Assembly (NCBI RefSeq): GCF_016904885.1
Contig: NZ_JADWYI010000001.1
Coordinates: 186,001 to 250,000 of the forward strand
From: Archangium primigenium
GTDB taxonomy: Bacteria > Myxococcota > Myxococcia > Myxococcales > Myxococcaceae
Direction: 5' to 3'
DNA length: 64,000 nt
In this document: positions 56,595-64,000 of the stretch, piece by piece
Layout of the letters: every line of letters starts with the position of its first letter
Position numbering within the stretch: the stretch's first letter is position 1
The notes under the pieces: model-generated
Seen by the model: only the letters and a program-made list of their open reading frames with translations
Databases searched by the model: none
What the model was told of the DNA's origin: nothing
Translations under genes and position numbers: made by a program

Positions 56595-59540
56595 TCAGGC
56601 GAACAGCTCCAACAGGTCGTCCCGGGTGATGGCCGTGGCGGTCGAGGCCTCGCTCAAAGCCGCCTCGAACAAGGCGCGCTTCTTTTCTTGTAAACCAAGA
56701 ATGCGCTCCTCCACCGTGCCCTGGGACACGAGCCGGTACACCATCACCGGCCGCTCCTGGCCGATGCGGTGGGCGCGATCCGCCGCCTGCGCCTCGGCCG
56801 CCGGGTTCCACCACGGGTCCATCAGGAACACGTGGTCCGCCGCCGTGAGGTTCAGGCCCGTGCCGCCCGCCTTGAGCGACATGAGCAGCACCGGCGCCCC
56901 GTTCTCCCCCTGGAAGCGCTCGGTGACGGCGCCGCGGTCCGCCGTCGAGCCGTCCAGCCGATCGAAGGCGATGCCCGCCGACTTGAGGTGCGGCTCGATG
57001 AGGTCGAGCAGCGACGTCCACTGCGAGAACACCAGCGCCTTGTGGCCCTCGGCCACCGCCGTCTCCAGCGAGTCCACCAGCATCTGCACCTTGGAGGAGT
57101 TGTTCGCGCGCTGTCCCGGCACCAGCGCCGGATGGCACGCCGCCTGACGCAGCCGCAGCAGGGCCTCCAGCGCCTTGAGCACCCCGCCCCCCTCGTTGAG
57201 CAGCGCCACCACCTCGGCGCGCGTCGCCGCCATCACCGAGTCGTAAATGGTGCGCTCGCGCTCATCCATGGACACGTGCATGACGGCCTCGGTGCGCGGC
57301 GGCAATTCCGGCGCCACCTCGCGCTTGAGGCGGCGCAAGACGAACGGGCGGATGCGCCGGCGCAGGGACTCGGCCACGCCCTTCTGCCCGTCCATGATGG
57401 GCCGGGCCACCTTCTCCTCGAACTGGCGGCGCGCCCCGAGCAGGCCCGGGTTGGAGAAGTGCATGAGGCTCCACAGCTCCTCCAGCCGGTTCTCCAGTGG
57501 CGTGCCGCTCAGGGCCAGCCGGAAGTTCGCCTTGAGCCCGAACGCCGCGCGCGCCGCCTGGCTCTCCGGGTTCTTGATGGCCTGCGCCTCGTCGAGCACC
57601 AGCGTCTCCCACGTGCGGTTGCCGAGCACCGTCGCGTCCAAGCGGAGGATCGCGTACGTGGTGAGCGTCACGTCGGCCTCGTCCAGGGCGCGGCCCGGGC
57701 CGTGGTACGTGTTCACCTTGAGCGAGGGCCGGAAGCGCTTGAGCTCCGCGGCCCAGTTGGGCAGCACGCTCGTGGGACACACGACGAGCGAGCGCGCCCC
57801 CAAGACGCAGATAGTCTGGAGCGTCTTGCCCAGGCCCATGTCGTCCGCGAGGATGCCGCCCAATCCCGCGCTCTTGAGGAACCCGAGCCAGCTCACGCCC
57901 TGCAACTGGTAGGCGCGCGGCGTGACCGTGAGGTCCCCCGGGAGCACCGGCGCGGGCAGCTTCTCGAAGCCCTCGACCAGGGGGGCCAGCTTGTCCAGGC
58001 CCGGCGGGGGCGGCTGCTCCAGCGTCTCGCACAGGGCCTGGAGCTGCGGCAGCGCGAAGCTCGCCACCTTGCCATCCGCCTGCCGCGCCGCGAGCAGGTC
58101 CGCCACCCGCGCGCCGTGCTGGTCGAGCCACGCCCGGGGCAGCGGCGCCCAGCCCCCGCCCTCCAGCGGCACCAGGCCCAGGCCCTCGTTCCACGCGCGC
58201 ACCACCGCCGCCGCGTCCACCGTGCGGGGGCCGCCCTTCATGCCCTCCACCTGGAAGTCGAGCGTGAAGCGCACCTCGGGCATGCCCGCGCCCGCCTCAC
58301 CGGCCTCCACCTTGAGCGAGGGCACCAGCCGCGTGTCCGGGCTCACCACGCCCGAGCCGTCTCCCGTGAGGTCCCCGCGCCAGCGCCGCAGCTTGTCCGC
58401 CCAGCGCACCATCTCCTGGCCTTGCACCATCACCCGCCGCCCGGGCACCAGGTTCAGCTCGTCGCGCAACTGGTGGATGAGCTTCTGCTCGGCCACCTCG
58501 TCGCGCAGGGGCACCGAGCCCCGCAGGTACGTCATGCGGCCGTTGTCGATGCGCACCGCCGGCGGCGCCCCGTAGACGAGCGTGGGAAACACGGACAGGC
58601 CGGACTCCAGCTGCTGCAGCTCCACCAGGATGCGCGGCTTGAGGTCCTTGTCGATCGACGGCAGGCGCCGGCTGCGCATGTCGATGGGCATGCGCCGCGC
58701 CAGCTCCGGCAGCACCTTGGAGGAGATTTCCCCAATCTGCTCGGCCGGGTAGGCGCGCGTGCTGGGCAGGTTCTGCAACCACGCGCCCGTCACCGCCGTC
58801 TCGCCCAGGCGGGCCAGGGCGTCGCCGCACACGGCGACCCCGGGGCTCACCACGTCGGTGATGCGTGGATCCTTCGCCACGGTGATGACGATCTGCCCGC
58901 CCTTGTCCTCCACGAGCGCGCGCGGGTAGACGACCTCGTCCGCCACGGCCACGGGCTGTCCGTCCAGCAGCACGTTGCGCGCGGGCTCCAGCACCTTGAG
59001 CAGGGCCTCCAGGCGCTCGGGCGGCAGGGCGCCCCGGGTGCGCTTCTCCAGGAGCCGGTCCGCGAGCAGGTCCGCGTTCTCCACCTGGAGCTTCGCGGCG
59101 CGCGCGGGCCTGGCCAGCACCAGGGCGAGGCTCTCCTCCAGGGGCTCGGCCGTGCCGTCCGCGTGGGCGATGTGCCGGTGCAGCTCCAGGCCGCCCTCCA
59201 CGCGCGAGAAGCGGTAGACGACCCGGGACCAGCGCGTGGCGGTCACCTCCATGGGCGCCTCCTGCTTCTCCGCCTGCTGCACGGCGATGGCGGCGGCCAC
59301 CACGTGCTCGCACGGATCCACCTGGGCGGGGCAGTCACACTCCCAGACGTCGTCCCCCGGGTAGAGCGACACGGTGAGGGCCACGGTGCGGCCCGGGGCC
59401 TTCACCCGCAGCTGCAGCTCCTTGTCCGTGCGCTTCTGCAGCGCCACGGCCCCCGAGCGGGCCAGGTTCACCCCGACGGTCCAGATGCCAGGACGGGCTT
59501 CCTTCCGGACGGCTTCCAGCAATTGAGCGAGCGCGGACAT
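56595..59540 (-). CDS. SWIM-domain SNF2/Swi2 family DNA translocase
   Basis: 981 residues. An N-terminal SWIM zinc finger (CxC-x6-CxH, Cys68/Cys70/Cys77/His79 in [13 protein letters not shown]), a long bacterial-specific middle region (about 100-530), then a SNF2 ATPase: DDMGLGKT (Walker A, about 570), [11 protein letters not shown] (DEAH-box equivalent, about 650), [13 protein letters not shown], and the helicase C domain with [22 protein letters not shown] and [10 protein letters not shown]. It moves on duplex DNA or remodels protein-DNA complexes; bacterial relatives include HepA-like proteins. Single gene, divergent from the CTG-start gene at 59624. Confidence 0.92.
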   Translation of the reverse strand: MSALAQLLEAVRKEARPGIWTVGVNLARSGAVALQKRTDKELQLRVKAPGRTVALTVSLYPGDDVWECDCPAQVDPCEHVVAAAIAVQQAEKQEAPMEVTATRWSRVVYRFSRVEGGLELHRHIAHADGTAEPLEESLALVLARPARAAKLQVENADLLADRLLEKRTRGALPPERLEALLKVLEPARNVLLDGQPVAVADEVVYPRALVEDKGGQIVITVAKDPRITDVVSPGVAVCGDALARLGETAVTGAWLQNLPSTRAYPAEQIGEISSKVLPELARRMPIDMRSRRLPSIDKDLKPRILVELQQLESGLSVFPTLVYGAPPAVRIDNGRMTYLRGSVPLRDEVAEQKLIHQLRDELNLVPGRRVMVQGQEMVRWADKLRRWRGDLTGDGSGVVSPDTRLVPSLKVEAGEAGAGMPEVRFTLDFQVEGMKGGPRTVDAAAVVRAWNEGLGLVPLEGGGWAPLPRAWLDQHGARVADLLAARQADGKVASFALPQLQALCETLEQPPPPGLDKLAPLVEGFEKLPAPVLPGDLTVTPRAYQLQGVSWLGFLKSAGLGGILADDMGLGKTLQTICVLGARSLVVCPTSVLPNWAAELKRFRPSLKVNTYHGPGRALDEADVTLTTYAILRLDATVLGNRTWETLVLDEAQAIKNPESQAARAAFGLKANFRLALSGTPLENRLEELWSLMHFSNPGLLGARRQFEEKVARPIMDGQKGVAESLRRRIRPFVLRRLKREVAPELPPRTEAVMHVSMDERERTIYDSVMAATRAEVVALLNEGGGVLKALEALLRLRQAACHPALVPGQRANNSSKVQMLVDSLETAVAEGHKALVFSQWTSLLDLIEPHLKSAGIAFDRLDGSTADRGAVTERFQGENGAPVLLMSLKAGGTGLNLTAADHVFLMDPWWNPAAEAQAADRAHRIGQERPVMVYRLVSQGTVEERILGLQEKKRALFEAALSEASTATAITRDDLLELFA

Positions 59541-59623
59541 GGGACGTGCTCCCTACGCCCGCCCGGCCCCCCGCGCAATGGCCTCCCGGAGCGAGCTAGG
59601 CTGGGCCCGAGAGGTGGAGAACC

Positions 59624-61027
59624 CTGCACACCCTGTCCGCCAGAGCCCCGACCCTCGCGCCGCTGCTCCTGGCCGGGCTGCTGTCCTCCCCGGCCCTCGG
59701 CGAGGAGGCCGGGCCGCCCTCCGGGTGGTGGTGGACACAGGCGATCACGGACGGCGCGCGCGTCCTCGTCCCCGGCCCGGGCGGCGTGCTCCGGACCCCC
59801 GAGGGTCAGTGCCTGACGGTGGAGGGACGCGCGTGCGCCCCCATCGCGCCACCCACGCCCGTGGAGGACAACGGGCACTTCGTCGTCACGCACCTATGGA
59901 TCGCGCCCTCCGGGGCGCTCTGGAGCGTGGGGAACTTCGCCTGGACCGTGGACTTCGCGCCGGAGGGACCGCCCCAGGTGAGACGCGTGGGCCCAAACGA
60001 ATCCGAGCACGCCTTCCTGCGCAAGCAAGCGCCGGATGGGCGCCTGCTCTGGGTGCGCACCTGGCCCGGCAGCGCCGAGCGACTCACCGTCTCCGAGCAG
60101 GGCGTCACCGTGTCCGGCCACTTCCGGGGCGCGGTGGACTTCGATCCCGGCCCCGGCACCGATGTCCGACGCAACCCCGTCCCGCCCGTCGCGCCCGGCG
60201 AGCCGCCGCCCGACGAGCCCCGCCGGGGCCGCTATGTGTCGCGCTTCACGCACGATGGCGCGTACCGGGGCGTGTGGATCCTCCCCTCCTGGCTCGAGGC
60301 CTCGGTCACCGTGAGCCCCAGCGGAGCGACCGCGCTGCTGGGCAGCTTCTCGGGCGCGGAGGATCTCGACCCCTCCTCGGGCCGCCATGTCGTGCGCGCG
60401 GTGGACCGACGGGATGGCTTCGTGACCTTCCTGACCCCCGAGGGACGCCGCCGTGTCACGCGCACCTGGCCCTCGCGACGCTTCGCCCAGGCCGGGTATG
60501 ACGAGAACGGGGTGCTGTGGGCCCTGATCAACCCCCTCGCGCCGGAGGGCGTCGTCACCTCCGACTACGCCCTGATCCGCGTGGAGCCGGGTGGCGAGCG
60601 GGTCCTCTGGAGCCTGCCGGACACGAGCCCCTCGTTCGGCACCAGCCTCGGCCTGATCGAGCTCGCGTCGGACGGCGGCGCCCTGGTGGCGGGCCTCGCG
60701 GGCACCGGGCTCCATGCGCCGCGAGGCAAGGACCTCCGGCCGCCGGATCAGCGACGGCGCGCGGAAAAGCACGGGCCCCTGCTGACCCGGCTCTCCCCCC
60801 AGGGTCAGCCCGAGTGGACCCTGCGGTTTCCGGACCACACCCAGTTCCAGGGCGTCGTCCGGGCGGGCTCCCGGCTCTGCATGACGCTCCAGGTCCAAGG
60901 CGGGCCCTACGACTTCTCGTTCTCGGCCGAGCCCTTCTGGGTGGGACGCCGCTCGACGGGCGGCGACCCGATGACCCGCGTCATCGGGTGCATCGAGGAG
61001 CGGCTGCTCTCCGAGTCCCCCTTCTGA
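59624..61027 (+). CDS. Secreted WW/propeller-like protein, probable CTG start
   Basis: 467 residues if read from CTG 59624. The only in-frame ATG/GTG/TTG near the front is GTG 59786, which would lose a clear signal peptide (TLHTLSARAPTLAPLLLAGL, cleaved near LSSPALG). AGGTGGAG lies directly upstream of the CTG, with a TAG stop in frame at 59597. The mature protein has repeated beta-segments (HFVVTHLWIAPSGALWSVGN, DGFVTFLTPEGRR, GALVAGLAG) like a beta-propeller of the myxobacterial lipoprotein type. Function unknown. If CTG is not used, the start is GTG 59786 and the protein is cytoplasmic. Confidence 0.6.
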   Translation: MHTLSARAPTLAPLLLAGLLSSPALGEEAGPPSGWWWTQAITDGARVLVPGPGGVLRTPEGQCLTVEGRACAPIAPPTPVEDNGHFVVTHLWIAPSGALWSVGNFAWTVDFAPEGPPQVRRVGPNESEHAFLRKQAPDGRLLWVRTWPGSAERLTVSEQGVTVSGHFRGAVDFDPGPGTDVRRNPVPPVAPGEPPPDEPRRGRYVSRFTHDGAYRGVWILPSWLEASVTVSPSGATALLGSFSGAEDLDPSSGRHVVRAVDRRDGFVTFLTPEGRRRVTRTWPSRRFAQAGYDENGVLWALINPLAPEGVVTSDYALIRVEPGGERVLWSLPDTSPSFGTSLGLIELASDGGALVAGLAGTGLHAPRGKDLRPPDQRRRAEKHGPLLTRLSPQGQPEWTLRFPDHTQFQGVVRAGSRLCMTLQVQGGPYDFSFSAEPFWVGRRSTGGDPMTRVIGCIEERLLSESPF

Positions 61028-61032
61028 GCCGA

Positions 61033-61641
61033 CTATCCCGCCCGGGTGAACACGTACTCGGTCCGGACGCGGAAGGGGTCGCCGGGGAACTGGATCTCCT
61101 TGAGGAGCTGCAAGCGCTCGCGGTTCACGCTCAGCGTCAGGCGCACGGCCACCTCCAGACCGTTCTCCATGCCCTTGCCGCTCAGGGTGAAGACGCCCTC
61201 GCCCCGCTGGCGCAGGCCCGCCAGGTTCGCGTCCTCGGCGAAGCGGTACACGTCGCGCGTGCCGTCCGTGTCCGACACGAAGGTCATGGTGCGCTCGGTG
61301 GAGTCGATGCTCACGGTGGACGACTCCCGGACCGTCTTCATGGGGCCGTCCTCGTAGAGGAACTGGAAGTGCATGACGCGCCCGTCGCGGCTGGGCGTGA
61401 CGTCGAGCTTCGTGGTCCGCCAGACGCGGTCCTCGCTGGTGAACTCGCGCGTCTCGAACGAGCCGGTCCACCGCCCCAGGAAGGGCTTGTGGGCCTGCAT
61501 CGCCTCCATCTCCTTGCGCGTGGGCGCCTCGGGCGGGGTGGACGGCGAGGTGGTGGAGGACTGCACCGGCGGCACCACCCAGGGCGAGGTGCAGGCCAGG
61601 GTGGACGACACACAGAGCGACAGGAAGAACGAGGGGCGCAT
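61033..61641 (-). CDS. Lipoprotein with DUF1579-like lipocalin fold
   Basis: 202 residues from ATG 61641 (MRPSFFLSLCVSSTLACTS), with lipobox TLAC at residue 17. After a Ser/Thr/Pro-rich linker, HKPFLGRWTGSFETREF with RTTKLDVTPSRDGRVMHFQF and later beta-strands resemble DUF1579-type or small calycin-like domains that bind lipids or unknown ligands. It is convergent with the preceding gene (5 bp between stops). Alternative start ATG 61659 would give a less typical signal peptide. Confidence 0.7.
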   Translation of the reverse strand: MRPSFFLSLCVSSTLACTSPWVVPPVQSSTTSPSTPPEAPTRKEMEAMQAHKPFLGRWTGSFETREFTSEDRVWRTTKLDVTPSRDGRVMHFQFLYEDGPMKTVRESSTVSIDSTERTMTFVSDTDGTRDVYRFAEDANLAGLRQRGEGVFTLSGKGMENGLEVAVRLTLSVNRERLQLLKEIQFPGDPFRVRTEYVFTRAG

Positions 61642-61701
61642 GCGCCGGACTCCTAGCAAGTCCCGGCCCCCGCATGCACCCCCCGTTGCATCAGCCCGGG
61701 C

Positions 61702-62874
<1,173 letters not shown>

Positions 62875-63101
62875 GTGCTCCCCCTGTCAATCGTGCGTCA
62901 TTGGCGACGCCCGCCTACAGGTGTGCACGCAAGGCACCCGGTGACAGACCGCCCCACGTCGGGCCAACCCGCTTGGCTGCGCCCGAGGGGGCTTTCCCGG
63001 CGGAATACCCAGGCCTCCGGGAAAAGCGGGCCGTATCCCCGGCAGGCGAGGAAGAGACCCCCGGCGGTGGGGGGTTGTTCCAGAGCAGGAGGCAGCCCGT
63101 C

Positions 63102-63962
63102 ATGAAGCCCGGAGAACCCAGCGAGACCGCGCTTTGGATGGCTCACGCGCGCGCGGCCCATCAGGTCATCGACGCGGCGCCGCACGTCCTCGAGGACCCC
63201 ATCGCCCCTCGCCTGCTGACCGAGCGGCAACGGGCGGAGCTCACCGAGCAGGACAGCGCGACGACCTTCCGCTCCTCGCGGCCCATCCGGGCCTTCGGGG
63301 TGGCGCGCAGCCGCTACACGGAGGAGGCGCTCGCGCGGGCGGTGGCCGCCGGGGTGCGGCAGTACGTGGTGCTGGGCGCGGGGCTGGACACCTTCGCCTA
63401 CCGCAATCCTTTCCCGCACCTGCGCGTCTTCGAGGTCGACCACCCCGCCACCCAGGCGTGGAAGCGCGAGCGGCTCGGCGCCGCGGGCATCGCCCTGCCC
63501 GACACCGTCACCTACGCCCCGGTGGACTTCGAGTCCCACCCCCTCGCGGAGGGCCTGGCCGCCGTGGGCTTCGCGCCCGATGCGCCCGCGTTCTTCTCCT
63601 GGCTGGGCGTGGTGATCTACCTCCCCCGGGAGTCCTTCCAGAGCACGCTCGGGTACATCGCCGCGCGGCCGCCGGGCAGCGGCGTGTGCCTGGACTACCT
63701 CACGACGCGCGAGGAGATGCGCCCGGTGCAGCAGCGGTCGCTGGACGCGGTGACCCAGCAGGTGGATCGGATCGGCGAGCCCTTGCGGCTCATGTTCCCG
63801 CGCGCGGAGATGGCGGCCGAGCTCACCCGCCGGGGGCTGACGGACCTGGAGGACTTGAATGGCGAGGACCTCCGGGCCCGCTACTTCGCCCAGCGCACCG
63901 ACGGCCTGGACCCGAGTGTCTCGGTGGGCCGGCTCGTCAGCGCGTGGATCCGCGCGCGCTGA
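63102..63962 (+). CDS. SAM-dependent methyltransferase, PPM1/LCMT family
   Basis: 286 residues from ATG 63102, preceded by AGGAGG with about 10-nt spacing. The VVLGAGLDTFAYR motif (SAM-binding glycine-rich loop) with EVDHPATQAWKRERL is diagnostic of the leucine-carboxyl-methyltransferase-type family, whose bacterial members act as O-methyltransferases in secondary metabolism or have unknown roles. SWLGVVIYLP is the next conserved strand. Long in-frame upstream extension to 62901 has no conserved sequence. The acceptor substrate is unknown. Confidence 0.9.
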   Translation: MKPGEPSETALWMAHARAAHQVIDAAPHVLEDPIAPRLLTERQRAELTEQDSATTFRSSRPIRAFGVARSRYTEEALARAVAAGVRQYVVLGAGLDTFAYRNPFPHLRVFEVDHPATQAWKRERLGAAGIALPDTVTYAPVDFESHPLAEGLAAVGFAPDAPAFFSWLGVVIYLPRESFQSTLGYIAARPPGSGVCLDYLTTREEMRPVQQRSLDAVTQQVDRIGEPLRLMFPRAEMAAELTRRGLTDLEDLNGEDLRARYFAQRTDGLDPSVSVGRLVSAWIRAR

Positions 63963-63964
63963 AC

Positions 63965-64000
63965 TCAGCGCTCGCGCAGCAGGAGCAGGCCGCGCGAGGT
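63965..64000 (-). CDS. C-terminal end of an unidentified gene (cut by window edge)
   Basis: On the minus strand the last bases read TSRGLLLLRER followed by a TGA stop at 63965-63967, convergent with the methyltransferase stop three bases away. Eleven residues are too few to identify the product; reality is inferred only from the tight convergent spacing. Confidence 0.25.
   Translation of the reverse strand, partial: TSRGLLLLRER

Noticed and set aside
56769-59816. 1015-codon plus-strand frame opposite the SNF2 gene
   Set aside because: Shadow of the helicase; made of Arg/His/Gln-rich low-complexity sequence.

Overview
The window is high-GC DNA with the gene content of a predatory or fruiting myxobacterium (order Myxococcales, probably the Cystobacter/Archangium group). 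The pointers are a Hanks-type Ser/Thr kinase carrying a C-terminal DUF4388-like module, many lipoproteins, an Oar-like TonB-dependent receptor, a large secreted RHS protein, a stand-alone terpene cyclase and a very Crp-like regulator. This is inferred from gene content; there is no rRNA marker. I see no rRNA, tRNA or CRISPR array.

Layout. 1-110 is the 5' end of an IS630-like transposase. 233-2155 is a Kup potassium transporter and 2286-2693 a small zinc-ribbon protein. 2702-5611 is a minus-strand methionine-salvage run (flavin monooxygenase, mtnB, mtnD, mtnC). 5651-12411 is a complete fructose PTS: a LacI/Cra-like repressor, divergent from an EIIA-HPr-EI fusion, 1-phosphofructokinase and EIIBBC, with a Cra-like operator lying on a well-spaced promoter. 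12437-13398 is a GNAT toxin with an antitoxin. 14358-17957 encodes a membrane-anchored NACHT-like STAND ATPase with a large extracytoplasmic domain. 18138-25857 holds housekeeping and accessory genes: truncated haemoglobin, 5'-3' exonuclease, RimJ-type GNAT, esterase, GlsB-type membrane protein, TetR plus Old Yellow Enzyme with two operators, and bioA. 26116-32101 holds an MCP, a class I terpene cyclase, a FemAB/DUF482-type GNAT, a SUFU-domain protein and a small beta-barrel. 32102-32626 has no convincing gene but carries two tandem consensus CRP sites, next to a Crp/Fnr gene whose recognition helix closely matches E. coli CRP.

33567-39620 is a five-gene co-directional run: zinc ribbon, coiled coil, Ser/Thr kinase, a short Hsp70 and a J-domain/TPR protein. 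I read it as a dedicated kinase-chaperone module. 39628-44432 holds TonB, a lipoprotein and a TonB-dependent receptor. 45752-56386 is the most striking block: a 1503-residue lipoprotein, a 1873-residue secreted TcB/RHS protein with a variable toxin-like tip, and a translationally coupled 118-residue candidate immunity protein. DNA around the toxin tip and candidate immunity gene, and in the leader of the lipoprotein gene, is visibly AT-richer than its surroundings. The window ends with a SWIM/SNF2 helicase, a secreted protein that may start at CTG, a lipoprotein, a zinc alcohol dehydrogenase and a PPM1-type methyltransferase.

Best candidates for something undescribed are the lipoprotein-RHS-immunity cassette, the membrane NACHT protein, the kinase-Hsp70-J module and the GNAT toxin-antitoxin pair. 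All functional statements are read from sequence motifs only; no database search was possible.
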